A program made the position numbers and the translations under genes. This document shows, in pieces, positions 33,863 to 44,949 of a DNA stretch of 64,000 bases. Where the stretch lies: positions 1,178,001 to 1,242,000 of the forward strand of contig JAJFPB010000002.1 in assembly GCA_020881915.1 (NCBI GenBank). Direction: 5' to 3'. Below the pieces are notes generated by a model. That model was not told where the DNA came from, made no database searches, and was given only the letters and a program-made list of their open reading frames with translations. Numbering within the stretch: position 1 is the stretch's first letter; each line of letters begins with the position of its first letter. Origin of the DNA: Paramyrothecium sp. XJ0827. Its lineage: Eukaryota; Ascomycota; Sordariomycetes; Hypocreales; Stachybotryaceae.

Positions 33863-36800
33863 TCACTCCTCCAAAAACTTCGCCTTGAACCAGATGACGA
33901 GGTGATTCACCGTGGGGTGGTTCCAGGTGAGCGTCGGGGGAACCTTGACATTCAACGCCGTCTGGAGCTTCTGTCGGAGGGCAACAGTCATGACACTATC
34001 AACCCCTAGGTCGGCGACGGGCATGCGAGAATCAATGTCATCAATGTCACCCATCAGTAGAACGCTGGCGATACACTCACGGATCTTGAGATTGAGCCAC
34101 TTCTCAAGCTCCTGGGGATCCGTCGGCCGCGGGGTGAGTGCACTGTTGTTGTCTCCTTGATCGGCCACCGCAGAAGCAGCCTTGGCCTTCTTAACCACAA
34201 CGCCTTCCAGCAGAGGCACTGCCACAGCGGAGCCTTCTTCGACAGGAAGGCATCGTGTGACTACGGCGCCGTCCACGTCAAATTTGTTCAAATGTTCCCA
34301 CGCGCGGAATGCTTCTTCCCGCGAAATGTCTGTGATTCCCTTACTTTGGAGTTCAACGGTGAGGAAGTCAGTGCTTGTTGCCATGCCCAGAGAGCGCCAT
34401 GCCGTGAACTGGAATGCCACAGCGTTGTCGCCTTGCGTGCGACGGTAGGTAGCCAGAGCATCTAGGAAGGCGTTGCCGGACCCGTAGGAGGCCTGTCCCG
34501 CGGTGCCAACCAGTTGGCCTATGCTGGAATACAGCACGAAGAAGTCGACGGTTTTCGGTGGGAACGCTTCATGCAAGGCGACTGCTCCACTGATCTTTGG
34601 TGCAAGGACTCGTGCAAAGGAATCACGCGTCGTGTCCAGGAGCAGGCTGTCTTCGAGCACTCCAGCAGCATGAATTACGCCACGAACAGCAGGCAATCCC
34701 AGACCATCAATGGCGTCGAGCAGGCGGTCAGAAGCACCAGGAGCAGCAATGTCAAGTGCTACTGCATGAATACTCGCACCTAGCTTCTCAAAGTCCTCGA
34801 TCCGCTGCACAATGGCCGCAAGTTTCTCGTCCTTTGACGCCAGAGCCTTCCATTTCCTTCGTGGTGGTAGCCCGCTACGAGATACGGCCACGATGCGCCG
34901 AGCCCCCTTCTCTACCAAAAAGTTGATGGTCTCGAGTCCGAGGTCTCCCAATCCACCTGTAATCACATAAGTGCCTTCGGCCTTCGGCAACAGCGTCTTC
35001 TCGACACCGGCTTGGTAGCGTTGGTCCAAGGACAGAGGCCTGAGCATGGGACGACGTGGGAGGGAGTCTACGATTCGCACAACGTCCTGTCCCTGAACAT
35101 ATTTGGCGGCAAGTGCAGGGAGAATTTCGGGCGTCTCAGTGTCGATCAAGCTGCCCCATAGCTCAGGGTGCTCAGATGCAATGATGCGGCCAAGACCATA
35201 GAGAGCGCCGTGTGCCAGGCCGGTTGTGCTTTGGCCCGCAAACACCTTGTCTGTAATGACGAAGAGCTTGCATGTGCTCGCAAGTGAATTTGATTCCAAG
35301 TGCTTTACAAGGCACGTAGTATCCCAAATATACTCTTCAGCAGCAGCGGCCACGTCTTGGATTGAGGGAACTTGGCCAGGTAGGTAGAAAATAGCGCTTC
35401 CTCTTTCACCGAGTGCGGCCGTTATCTCTTTCCTTTGCTCAAGTTCTTTAACACTTCGGATAGAGTACACTTGCTTGGTTTGTGCTGCCAACTGCTTGAC
35501 ATAGCTGTCCGCCTGCTTCAAGTCACTTGAGACGACAAGAACGTTGGTCAGATCACGCGGCTTCTCCGAGAACGTGGGCGGGATCCAAGCAATCCGATGG
35601 ACCAGGCTCTCTACGCTTCCACTGACACCCGAAGCACCCTCGACTTCGGAGAACCTCATGCTCTGGAACCTCGCCAGTGGTACGCCGTTGTCGTTGAGAA
35701 CAGTGACGTGAGACGCGGGGCTAATGTTATCAGCAGCCTCCTCAACGAATAGATAGCCAATCTTGGGGAGGGGGTCGCTTGTGTAGAGGGAAACTCTGTC
35801 GATCTGTGATACAATACGGAGTTTTGGATCGTTGAAGAAGATTGTGGATCCAACTGAGGTTGCTGCGTCCAGCAATGGAGCCCAGGAGTGTTCGTCCCAG
35901 CTCAGCTTGTCCACGCTGGGGTCCATATCCACTCTGACCATCATTTCAGATTCGTTTCCGTAATGTTCCGTGACTTGCCACGGGAAAGCAATGCCGGCAA
36001 CACCGATCTTGGTCAAGTAATCTACCGAGAATGTATTGGGCAGAATGGTCCCGATACGCTTCTGAATCGCCGCGATATCCAGAATCTTGCCGCTCATCTC
36101 AATGTCAACATCTTGGAGCCTGCCCCATTTGCTAGAGCTATGTGATACCCAGCTATTGTCTTCGTCCTTGGCTGCTTCGGTGTCGGGCGCAGAGGCAACG
36201 AAGATATCCTCGCCCTCTAGAATGATCTGCACCTTTCTTGTCTCCTCGCTCATTGATACGGGAATACGTAGCTTGATGTCGGAGAGCATGGCAGCTCCCG
36301 TGGCATGATGGAAGGTGTTGATGTAAACCGCTGCCGGGATGATCTCGGTTCCATCAAGAGGATGAGTTCCTGGAAAAGGTTTCGTCTTGTCGTCGAGCTT
36401 TGTGGAGTACACCACAGTGTTGGTGCCGCCGACGGCAATGCGCTGCCCTAAAAGTGTATGTTTCTCTACATCATGAGTGGTGCCGCCGCCCATGGGTCCG
36501 GTCTCGACCTTCTTGTAGTATGGTCGATGAACCCATGGTGTGGTTGGAACAGTCTTACACCATGATCGATTGCGTCCGAAGTAAGCCTCGAAGTCGACAT
36601 CAGAGCCCGTGGTGTAGAGCTGCGTGATTGCATGCTGTATGGAAGCAGAGGCAAGAGCGTCCCGCTTCAGGGTCGCGATGGTTGCAAAATCGTTGTCGTC
36701 AACACCGGCTTCGACCAGTGTCTCGTTTACCGAATGAAGCACAATGGGATGAGAAGAAATCTCGACAAACACTCGGTATCCATCTTCAACTGCCGCATTG

Positions 36801-39301
36801 ACGGCTGCCCTTAGACGGACAGGCTTGACCATGTTGGTGACCCAATACTCAATATCTCTTTGAGCAGTGGTTCGCGCATCAGTGGAAGACGTCGAGTAGA
36901 TAGGAATAGTTGCTGAACGTGGCTTGAGGGAATCACAGAGGGCTTGACGCAAAGAAGGTACCAATGGGTCAAGCATGGGGCTGTGGAAAGCAACATCGGT
37001 CTTCACTCGGAACGTCTTCGTTCCGCTTGACTTCAGGGTTGCAACATACTCATCAACAGCAGCCGCAGTACCGCTGATGACACAGCTAGATGGTGATGAG
37101 TCAATGGCAGCGACCAGGTCTTTCCTGTTTGCCAGTCCGCTTGCTGCTTCATTGAATGAACAGTTGACGAGCGCCATGCCACCAGGGCACTGGTCACGAA
37201 CTCGGGCATACAAGAGAGCCCGGCGTGTGACAATTAATGCTCCTTCGATAGCCGTCAAACATCCAGCAACGACGGAAGCTGCAATCTCTCCAACCGAGTG
37301 TCCAATCACGGCGCTAGGCTGCAAGCCCTTGGACTTGAGCACCTCACTCAATCCAATCTGGATAATGTAGGTCAGAATTTGGACTCTTTCGGAGGCCTCA
37401 AAATCGCCTGTCTCGAGAACTCGAAGAGGCGAGAAGCCGGCCTCTCGTCGCACAATCGCATCTAAAGGAGTAATGGCTTCGGTGAAAACAGGGTCAAGGA
37501 TCAGCTCCTTGCCCATTCCTGTCCACTGAGCGCCATGCCCCGAAAACACCCAGACAGCAGGAACAGATGCTCCAAGCACGCGGCCCTGGCTGAATGATGG
37601 CACATCGTCGAGCTTGCCAGCAGCATAGCTTTGCAAAGCCGAGGCGGCGGAATCATGATTGTCAACCACGAACGCCACCCGGTAATCGTGATGAGCTCGA
37701 CGTTTGGATAGAGTCAGGGCGATGGAACTGAGATCCGCACCCCTGCCTGCGTCTGACTGGAGCCACTCGGATAGCGCCGCGGCATGCAGGGCTAGTCTCT
37801 TTTCTTGAATCGCCGACAGGGTCAGGATTGTCATCCCAGGATTGACAAGGGCAGAGTCAAATCCAGGGGTCCTGGGCGCAAACTCCTCGACGACGGCATG
37901 CGAGACCGTGCCTCCGTAGCCGTAGCTGCAAATTGCGGCCCTTCTTGGCGTCCCCTCTGGGCTGGTCCAGTCCGTCGTTTCTCGAACGATCTGCAGGCCC
38001 GAGTTGGCCCAGTCGATACGTGTGTTGAGCTTCTGCAGGCGGGCCTGCGGCGCAAGCTGCCCCTTGTTGACTGACAGAACAGCCTTGATGAGGCCGATAG
38101 CCCCTGCGGCAGCCTCCAAGTGGCCGATGTTTGGCTTTATTGAACCGACGAGAACGGGAGCGTCCGCCGATCTTCCGGCGCCAGCGCCATAAATAGCTTG
38201 GATGGCAGCTATCTCCGTGGGATCGCCCAAGGGGGTCGAGGTAGCATGGGCTTCGACGTAACCAATCGACAAGGGGTCAATGCCGGCCCTTGAAAGAGCT
38301 TGACGGCCGACTAGCTCTTGTGCTTTCGCGTTGGGGGCCATGATGCCATTTGTCTTGCCATCCTGGGCAATAGCAGACCCCTTTAGCGCGGCCAGAATAT
38401 TGTCACCGTCTCGTATGGCAGATGACAGTCGTTTCAGGACAATGACAGCTCCACCCTCACCTCGCGCATACCCGTTGGCAGCGTCATCAAACGACCGGCA
38501 GACTCCATCAGGCGACAAAGCGCCTGCTTTCCCCAGCATCCGCGTCAGGGCCGGAGCAAGGAGAACATGGACGCCGCCCACAATGGCCACGTCCGATTCA
38601 CGGTTGAGGATGGCCTGCCGGCCCAAGTGTACGGCAACGAGAGATGAAGCACAGGCTGCGTCCACGGCAGTACTGGGACCCATGAGGTCGAGGTGGTAGG
38701 AGATTCGATTGGGGACGCCATGGAATGCAGTCCCAATGCCCATCCATGCTTCAATGTTGGGCAAGTCTTCGAGTAGCAGGCGCGAGTAGTCATCCGTGTC
38801 AATTCCCATGAACACGGCTGTATCGGAACCTGCTAGACTCTTTGGGTCAATGCCAGCATTCTCCAAAGCCTCCCAGCTAAGCTCAAGGCCTAATCTTTGG
38901 TGCGGGTCCATCTGCTCCGCCTCCTTGGGAGAGATGCCGAAGAAGGCGGCATCGAAGTTCTCCAGATCTTCGATGAAGTAGCCCTTGGAGATGGTCTTCT
39001 CCAGCTCCTTGGCGTTCCGAACGTCCCGCCGTAGCCACGGCTCCCAACGCCAGCTTGGCACTTCGCCCGCAGCATCTTTTTTGTTGAGGAGAAAGTCCCA
39101 GAGTTTGTCGGGCGAGTTGTTGCCGCCGGGGGTGCGACAAGCAACACCGACTATGGCCACGTCTTCGTAGTGGCCCGGCCCATCCCCGTACTCCGAGGAC
39201 GGCTCGGTGCTATCGGTCAGCTTAGGCGAGCCGCTTATAGGGCTCCACGCGTCGTTCTGGACAGATCCGACGGGGGATAGAAAGGTTGACGACCTTGACA
39301 T
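33863..39301 (-). CDS. Partially reducing polyketide synthase, 6-methylsalicylic acid synthase type
   Basis: Iterative type I PKS, 1812 residues, one exon. Domain order is KS-AT-TH(DH)-KR-ACP with no methyltransferase, enoyl reductase or terminal thioesterase, as in 6-MSAS enzymes (usually about 1770-1800 residues). Acetyl- and malonyl-CoA would be joined and reduced once to an aromatic acid. KS: DAACASSL (C217), EAHATSTPLGDP (H352), NIGHLEAAAG (H394). AT: GHSVGE (S669) and a catalytic His at about 773 in AFHSP. The thiohydrolase/dehydratase carries HPLDGTEIIPAAVYI (H980), the 6-MSAS-specific form. KR: TGGLGDLG nucleotide site and Tyr in ASYGSGNAF. ACP: LGVDSVMT (S1769). All catalytic residues are present, so it should be active. 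ATG 39301 is the first in frame. The exact product is inferred. Neighbours are an SMP-30-like protein and an M20 peptidase. Confidence 0.95.
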   Translation of the reverse strand: MSRSSTFLSPVGSVQNDAWSPISGSPKLTDSTEPSSEYGDGPGHYEDVAIVGVACRTPGGNNSPDKLWDFLLNKKDAAGEVPSWRWEPWLRRDVRNAKELEKTISKGYFIEDLENFDAAFFGISPKEAEQMDPHQRLGLELSWEALENAGIDPKSLAGSDTAVFMGIDTDDYSRLLLEDLPNIEAWMGIGTAFHGVPNRISYHLDLMGPSTAVDAACASSLVAVHLGRQAILNRESDVAIVGGVHVLLAPALTRMLGKAGALSPDGVCRSFDDAANGYARGEGGAVIVLKRLSSAIRDGDNILAALKGSAIAQDGKTNGIMAPNAKAQELVGRQALSRAGIDPLSIGYVEAHATSTPLGDPTEIAAIQAIYGAGAGRSADAPVLVGSIKPNIGHLEAAAGAIGLIKAVLSVNKGQLAPQARLQKLNTRIDWANSGLQIVRETTDWTSPEGTPRRAAICSYGYGGTVSHAVVEEFAPRTPGFDSALVNPGMTILTLSAIQEKRLALHAAALSEWLQSDAGRGADLSSIALTLSKRRAHHDYRVAFVVDNHDSAASALQSYAAGKLDDVPSFSQGRVLGASVPAVWVFSGHGAQWTGMGKELILDPVFTEAITPLDAIVRREAGFSPLRVLETGDFEASERVQILTYIIQIGLSEVLKSKGLQPSAVIGHSVGEIAASVVAGCLTAIEGALIVTRRALLYARVRDQCPGGMALVNCSFNEAASGLANRKDLVAAIDSSPSSCVISGTAAAVDEYVATLKSSGTKTFRVKTDVAFHSPMLDPLVPSLRQALCDSLKPRSATIPIYSTSSTDARTTAQRDIEYWVTNMVKPVRLRAAVNAAVEDGYRVFVEISSHPIVLHSVNETLVEAGVDDNDFATIATLKRDALASASIQHAITQLYTTGSDVDFEAYFGRNRSWCKTVPTTPWVHRPYYKKVETGPMGGGTTHDVEKHTLLGQRIAVGGTNTVVYSTKLDDKTKPFPGTHPLDGTEIIPAAVYINTFHHATGAAMLSDIKLRIPVSMSEETRKVQIILEGEDIFVASAPDTEAAKDEDNSWVSHSSSKWGRLQDVDIEMSGKILDIAAIQKRIGTILPNTFSVDYLTKIGVAGIAFPWQVTEHYGNESEMMVRVDMDPSVDKLSWDEHSWAPLLDAATSVGSTIFFNDPKLRIVSQIDRVSLYTSDPLPKIGYLFVEEAADNISPASHVTVLNDNGVPLARFQSMRFSEVEGASGVSGSVESLVHRIAWIPPTFSEKPRDLTNVLVVSSDLKQADSYVKQLAAQTKQVYSIRSVKELEQRKEITAALGERGSAIFYLPGQVPSIQDVAAAAEEYIWDTTCLVKHLESNSLASTCKLFVITDKVFAGQSTTGLAHGALYGLGRIIASEHPELWGSLIDTETPEILPALAAKYVQGQDVVRIVDSLPRRPMLRPLSLDQRYQAGVEKTLLPKAEGTYVITGGLGDLGLETINFLVEKGARRIVAVSRSGLPPRRKWKALASKDEKLAAIVQRIEDFEKLGASIHAVALDIAAPGASDRLLDAIDGLGLPAVRGVIHAAGVLEDSLLLDTTRDSFARVLAPKISGAVALHEAFPPKTVDFFVLYSSIGQLVGTAGQASYGSGNAFLDALATYRRTQGDNAVAFQFTAWRSLGMATSTDFLTVELQSKGITDISREEAFRAWEHLNKFDVDGAVVTRCLPVEEGSAVAVPLLEGVVVKKAKAASAVADQGDNNSALTPRPTDPQELEKWLNLKIRECIASVLLMGDIDDIDSRMPVADLGVDSVMTVALRQKLQTALNVKVPPTLTWNHPTVNHLVIWFKAKFLEE

Positions 39302-40530
39302 GATGATCTCTTTGGCTTGACGACGGGGAGATGGAACCGCCAACCGTCGGTCAGGGAAAACTATAAGTTATGTAGTCTCGCCGGACTGCGGGTCGGTCCC
39401 GCTGATCGAGACGTCTGGGGCAATCGAGACTATTCGTCCCATTGCAGTGTTTGCTCCGTAGGCCATCTCCGTAGCTGAAAAGCTCAGGAATATCGTGTTG
39501 GTTGTCCCATGTCAATGGTCCTTGGCCCGTTGCGTGCATGCAGCCAAATCCCTTACACGTGCGTCCATGCCCCTACGCATGCACCCGTTAGCTAAACCGG
39601 GGGGCTACGTAAAAGTAAATGATAGGCACGCTGCGTGCCGTGGACAGTTTAACTGCGGGAACTATGGGATGTCGACATCCACCCTCATGCAAGACATGTT
39701 TAGGCTAGGCCTTCTTGAGGCAGACGCTGGAAAACTGGTTCTTGGGCAAATTAGTAGAACGACGTCTAATTTGCGCCACCTCGTGGAGTCTCTCCAGTCC
39801 TGGTGCTACTCATCCACGTCGTGTGAGGCTCTCGTGACCTAGTATCGGCCATGGCCACGATGGCAGGGCGGGCCCGAGTTGATTGGGTCTTGTTCTTATC
39901 ATCGTTCGAACTAACACCTCGATCGTCACTCAATTGGCCATAAATGCTCTTCGCGACAGCTCTGAGATACCGGCAATGGGGTGCCAACGCAGCGAACATC
40001 TCCACTCCGTCGTGTCCCCTTGTCGTTAGCGGAGTGTCGCCCCCGGTACCCTGTCGTCGCGGACCGCAGATAGAAGGACGGCATTTAAATTGCGCAACCG
40101 CTCCTCCCCAGGACCATGAGCGAGCTGTGGAGCATCGAATGCAACTTGCCACGTTTGGCAGTGTTAGTCTGTCCTCGGTTGGTACGCTAGGGAACGATGG
40201 CATAACAAGAAACCACCAACCCCTCGCTTAGCGACGAGGGAGGATGGCATGGTGCGAACGGGCCAGGCCGCCCGTGGCCTTCCAAGCCCCTTCGAGCATC
40301 AAACGCATGATAAGTCTGGCGTGAGCTGAAGTTGGAGCCCAGTTTTCTCCTCCCCCTTCCCCTCCCCTTCCTCGGCGATGCTGCTTTTCCATGTGCTTTT
40401 CGGACGCTACTCAAGTCATGTCCGAGCCCGCTGACTGATCCGAGGAACTGGGATGCACTTCCATTGGACTCTCGCAATGCATATGCACGACTAATGTGGT
40501 GGCGTTACGTGGTAATTATTAATTGTCCTA
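39302..40530. other. PKS upstream region
   Basis: 1.23 kb between the stop of the SMP-30-like gene and the PKS start, both on the minus strand. It must contain the PKS promoter. No gene and no obvious repeat are seen. Confidence 0.5.
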
Positions 40531-41523
40531 TCAAGCGGCTTCCTCCGTCGTCACCGTCACAGAGACGGATACGCTTGCGTTGATCTCGGCGATGTCTCCC
40601 CAAGACCGCCTCTCGTCGTTGACCCAACCAGTCTCAATCTCTCCACAGCACACCACGTAGAGCTTCTTCTTCCCGTCTACGACCCGTAGCTCGAGTGATG
40701 TTGGGCTGACCAGGTGCTCCATGATGGGCTGGGTAGTTCCCTCGCCCGTCTCGCCGTCGACGTCCACCCTCCAAAGGGTGCCACTCACGTAATTCGCTAT
40801 GTAGGCAAACTTGCCGTCGTCCGAGACGACAAGCCCGTCGCAACTGGGAATATCGTCCACCACGCAAACAATCTCGCCGGAAATCCGGATGGGCGCGTCC
40901 AGGTTGTTCTCGTCAATCTCGATAGGTACCCTGCACAGCATGCCAGCGCTGTTGTTGGTGTACCACATGAAGCCATCGCATATGCGTATCCGGTTGAGGC
41001 CGAAGAAATCCTCGTCCGTCTCCACCTTCATTGAATCATCCTGAATGAGGATATCGGTTCGGCCCGTCTTTACGTCTATCCACCACACACAGTTCTTCCC
41101 TGAGTCGGCCAACAATAGTATTCGCTCAGTCACAGGCGTCACTCCAATTAACATTCCGACGTCCGGAAGGGAGGCAATCCTGGATACTGTGGGCGGGCTG
41201 TTGTCCTGGTGGAACTTTACGCGCCAGAGAATGAAATCGAGAAAGACGACTTTCTGCATGTCGACGGCAGCAGAAATAGCAGCATACTCGTCCTCGGCGC
41301 CCGGTATCGGACAGAGGTTGATAACACCACTAGCTTCCTCAAACTCGTGTACTAATTGAGGCTCGGCCGCTGGGTCATTGAGGTCGACTGTCCATAGCTC
41401 TTGCTGGTCAAGTCTTGATAGGATTCCTTGGCCGTTTGGGCGAATGACAAGGCCTTCTACCCAAGAGTTGGACGGTAGCTGGTCAACCAGGACAACTTCG
41501 TCTATCCATCTGTCGTTAACCAT
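40531..41523 (-). CDS. SMP-30/gluconolactonase-like six-bladed propeller protein
   Basis: 330-residue single-exon protein. Repeated beta-strand blocks give a calcium-dependent propeller of the SMP-30/gluconolactonase/LRE-like superfamily. Recognisable segments are WVEGLVIRPNG, GVINLCPIPG, GLNRIRICDGFMWYTNN (the central GxNGI-like metal loop) and SCDGLVVSDDGKFAYIANY near the C terminus. No signal peptide is visible. Members hydrolyse lactones or, in fungal clusters, act on polyketide lactones. It sits 1.2 kb upstream of the 6-MSAS-type PKS on the same strand, so co-function is possible but only inferred. A role in sugar acid metabolism is the main alternative. Confidence 0.82.
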   Translation of the reverse strand: MVNDRWIDEVVLVDQLPSNSWVEGLVIRPNGQGILSRLDQQELWTVDLNDPAAEPQLVHEFEEASGVINLCPIPGAEDEYAAISAAVDMQKVVFLDFILWRVKFHQDNSPPTVSRIASLPDVGMLIGVTPVTERILLLADSGKNCVWWIDVKTGRTDILIQDDSMKVETDEDFFGLNRIRICDGFMWYTNNSAGMLCRVPIEIDENNLDAPIRISGEIVCVVDDIPSCDGLVVSDDGKFAYIANYVSGTLWRVDVDGETGEGTTQPIMEHLVSPTSLELRVVDGKKKLYVVCCGEIETGWVNDERRSWGDIAEINASVSVSVTVTTEEAA

Positions 41524-43211
41524 CGTGGCCGGCGCACGTGGGGTTGCCGGATTGGGGGTGGTGGCTCGGCTTGTCGGAGGTGGGATTGTGGGCCAGCAGC
41601 AATGGCCGAGTAAGACTTGGGAATGCGGACCGGAATTTTCTCAAAGGATATCTTCTATTCTTGAAGCTGTCTGTCGGGAGGAGGGGGAAAAAAAATCTGG
41701 CGTACAAAACGCGGGACACGACCTTAGATTTTGACAAACACGGGATCCCCACAGTCCGAGCCACGACACGAAAGTCCAGATTGACCCCCCAAGGGACCCC
41801 CTGCTGAGCGGGTGCGCGGGAAAGCGTGCCACGATCGCCAGCGTTACATTGGCCGACGAAACACGACCCCGGTACCTGGTTCAGGTGCGCCAATGCCCCC
41901 ATTCGAGGATTCCAGGAGGGAAATTCCGTCAAGCAAAAGGGAAAAAAAAAGGGGGGGGAGGAGCGCAGGGGACAAAAGCCAGTGGGGGGCCCGGCTCAAG
42001 GAACTCGGTAGATAAGGAGGCACACCGCGGAACCGGTAGGTGACTGCATTGAAACGTTGTTGTCGGGACTGCTGGGGACTTGTCAGCTCAACCCCAGATG
42101 GTGGTTGAGAGCTCCCCGGTACAGTCTATTGGCCACGAAGCCCGACAATGTCTTTTTTTTTGCCTCCTGTTTCTCAACCGTGTTCATCCAGCAGCATCAA
42201 TTGATGGCGAGCGAGCTCACCGCTTCTTGTGATTGCGGAGCGTCTCTTTGGGGTTCTTTGGCCGAAGGGCCAACGATGGGGATTTCATGTGCTTGTAGGC
42301 TAGGCCCTTGCAGGCCCGCCAGCGGATGCACCATGGTTTTGCCGCGACCACTCAGCGGTGCAAAACAGGTCGCTATTCCGTGGATGAAGCTACCGGGTCA
42401 TGTGTCCTAAACGGAAGTTGCCCATTGTTGGTTGGTGGCTGCCCAGCGAGTTTGATGAGGGTTTTGGATGACCCTGGTTGCGGCTTTTCACTGCCCTGCT
42501 TCGTTTCGCCGTCTCCGAAGCGGCCTTTCTTGAGCCAAGAGGGTAGATTCTCCACTTCATGTTGGCTTCTGCTCAGTGCGCTCGACGATAATCGTACTGT
42601 ACGAAATTCTGCGTGGGCCAGCTGCTGTCGTGATCAAACAGCTACCTTTGGCAACTTTGGATGTTTTGGGGGTCACCATGTACTGTCTGCTAAACATGAG
42701 CATCTTGCTGCTCGACTTAGAGAGGCAACTGGCAACCAACCAAACGAGAAGCGCGAAGCTAGTGGCGGCGACCACAAACCCCCATTCCAATGCGTGTAAT
42801 TTTTAAAAGGTATCATTTTGAGACAACGATTCTGCAAAGAGACAACTGCGATTCCTTAAAATAGCCCACATTAATCATTTTAAATTAACTATTCTGCAAG
42901 TTTGAGCATCGCCCTCTTGGCTACCCGCGTCTGAGGGCCGGGCCGAGATGCAGGGTAAGTCGGGCTAGTTTCGGGCTATGATGAACCGGAGGCCTGGTGG
43001 ATGCTGCAAATCACATGGGCGAGCAAGGCGAATGGCCAGGCCAAACACTAACAACACGTCAAACCGAACTGTGCACAGCTGCAGAGCTCCATAATATCCC
43101 GGTGGCGATTCAAGGGTCTTTTCGCGCAATATGTCATCCCCCCGTAGTTCGTCTGATCGTCATTTGACGTTCCCTAGTATAACCCCATCGAGTCCACGTA
43201 GCATGTGACAC
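41524..43211. other. Divergent intergenic region
   Basis: 1.69 kb between the SMP-30-like gene (-) and the Zn2Cys6 regulator (+). It includes an A9/G8 run near 41942-41960 and several short open frames without recognisable content. It separates the PKS neighbourhood from the maltose cluster. Confidence 0.5.
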
Positions 43212-44828
43212 ATGGCTGCTATATGCCGGTGTCAGGCCGGTCGGTGGGGTTCCTCCAACTTTCCATCCTCAAGCACCGCCCACGCATTGGCCAATGCCTC
43301 AGCGACTCATCCGAGGGGCGATCCAGCGGATATGGAACACGGTCAAAGTCCGATGTCTCTGTCTGCCTCACCCCTTCAGAGCAATGGCAGTCTCACTGAC
43401 GCCACGGAGGCGACTTTGGCTGCTTCCATGAGGCCGCGGCAGCCGCTCGGCTCCCCAGATACAGCCTCTCCCAGCCCTACCCAGAAGCGCCTGCAAGTGC
43501 CGAGGGCATGTGAGCGCTGCAAAAGGCTCCGCAGGGGCTGTAGCGACTACCGCCCATGTAGGAGGTGCACCGAGGCCGGACTTGGGGATCAATGTCATGC
43601 AAACCATCTGCCGAACTTCACCCCATCGACGGATCTCGACCCCCTCTACCACCGGTTGGCCGCCCTCGTAACCGATCCGCTGCTGGACCACTGCGTCGCC
43701 CGCTTCTTCGAGACGTTGCATCCCACTATTCCCATCCTAACAACTGCCTACATTGCACGTTTGCGCTCAGCCGCCTCCCTCCCAGACACAGGCCTGGCGC
43801 CCCTCTGTACCCTGGCCGGAATGTGTGCTCAAGTCCTTCTGCAGACCGAAGGACCTTCTAGCAATGCTACGGAAAGGGTGGCCATGGAGGACTCTGATCC
43901 TCTCGGGCGTGTTCTCCTCGACGCAACCACAGAAGTATACAGACAAGTCTCTATGGCGATGCCGATTCACATCGAAACGTGTCTAAGCGCCTTCTTCTTG
44001 TATGCGTGTGAGGCAAGCCTTTGTCACCACAGCCTGGCGTTTAGATACTTGAGAGACGCTACAACCACATTGATCCTCTTCCGTGCCGCCGAGGTTGACG
44101 AAGTCGTCAAATTGGTGGCGCGCAGATTGTTTTGGGTTGTCTTGATTTCCGAAAGGTCTCACGCGATTCGATATCGGCGCCCGTTGACCTTGCAAATCAC
44201 CGACGAAACGCCAGGGTTTGACACGCATGATGAAACACTGGCTGGATTCTGGAGCCTTGCGAGCTTGTTTCGTCCTCTGGACACTGCCTTCATTGCCTTG
44301 CACAACCACGAGGTAGTGTCCATACCTCCGTCTCCGGATTCCTTGAGCTTCATCGAGAGCACGCTCAATTCAGCCCTCGGCCCAGGTTTCAATTTACACA
44401 ACACCCAAAAAGCAAACTTGCGGGTGACGCAGCTTTGGCTGAGGGTAATCATTTGGCAGCTCCGTCTCCGTCTGGGACACTTGGTGGAAGAATCATATCA
44501 ACATAGTCTCACCTTCGGATATCCCATCGAAGTCGCGAAGGACCTTGTGCTTTCAACTCGGGATCTGCCCCTCGAGAGCTTCAAGGTTCATGGGGTAGGC
44601 TTAACAGAGAAGCTTTTTGATATTGCCTCAGCACTCATTGACGTTATGTCACGCATTCCCGCTACGTCAAGCACTGTCCAGACACTAGGGCTAGGGACAC
44701 TACCCCAGGAGAACTTATACTATATTCGGAGTCTGATCAGGCGGTTGCCCAAGGGAGATTCAATCTACGACAATCTTCTAGAGAAACACTTGCAACAAGC
44801 CGTTCCAGATCTTGTGGAAGAAGGGTAA
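43212..44828 (+). CDS. Zn2Cys6 transcription factor, AmyR/MalR-like maltose activator
   Basis: 538-residue single-exon nuclear regulator. The binuclear zinc cluster is CX2CX6CX5CX2CX8C at residues 100-128 (ACERCKRLRRGC ... PCRRC), followed by a linker. The middle domain begins LLDHCVARFFETLHPTIPIL, as seen in AmyR, MalR and yeast MAL activators. A second ATG at 43332 (MEHGQSP) would bring the zinc cluster nearer the N terminus, as is usual, and may be the real start. It lies beside a maltose-type permease and a GH13 alpha-glucosidase, the same trio as the MAL clusters of Aspergillus and yeast, which supports control of maltose genes. It ends 121 bp from the convergent permease gene. Confidence 0.9.
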   Translation: MAAICRCQAGRWGSSNFPSSSTAHALANASATHPRGDPADMEHGQSPMSLSASPLQSNGSLTDATEATLAASMRPRQPLGSPDTASPSPTQKRLQVPRACERCKRLRRGCSDYRPCRRCTEAGLGDQCHANHLPNFTPSTDLDPLYHRLAALVTDPLLDHCVARFFETLHPTIPILTTAYIARLRSAASLPDTGLAPLCTLAGMCAQVLLQTEGPSSNATERVAMEDSDPLGRVLLDATTEVYRQVSMAMPIHIETCLSAFFLYACEASLCHHSLAFRYLRDATTTLILFRAAEVDEVVKLVARRLFWVVLISERSHAIRYRRPLTLQITDETPGFDTHDETLAGFWSLASLFRPLDTAFIALHNHEVVSIPPSPDSLSFIESTLNSALGPGFNLHNTQKANLRVTQLWLRVIIWQLRLRLGHLVEESYQHSLTFGYPIEVAKDLVLSTRDLPLESFKVHGVGLTEKLFDIASALIDVMSRIPATSSTVQTLGLGTLPQENLYYIRSLIRRLPKGDSIYDNLLEKHLQQAVPDLVEEG

Positions 44829-44949
44829 TAAAATCAAGTCACAACTAAATTTCAGCATGCTGGTACAAGTTGCCTCCCAAGTTCCTATCAACGCCCAGTC
44901 AAAATTATTTTGTACATGGAAGAACCCGTGACTTTCTTCTTTCTCGAGC

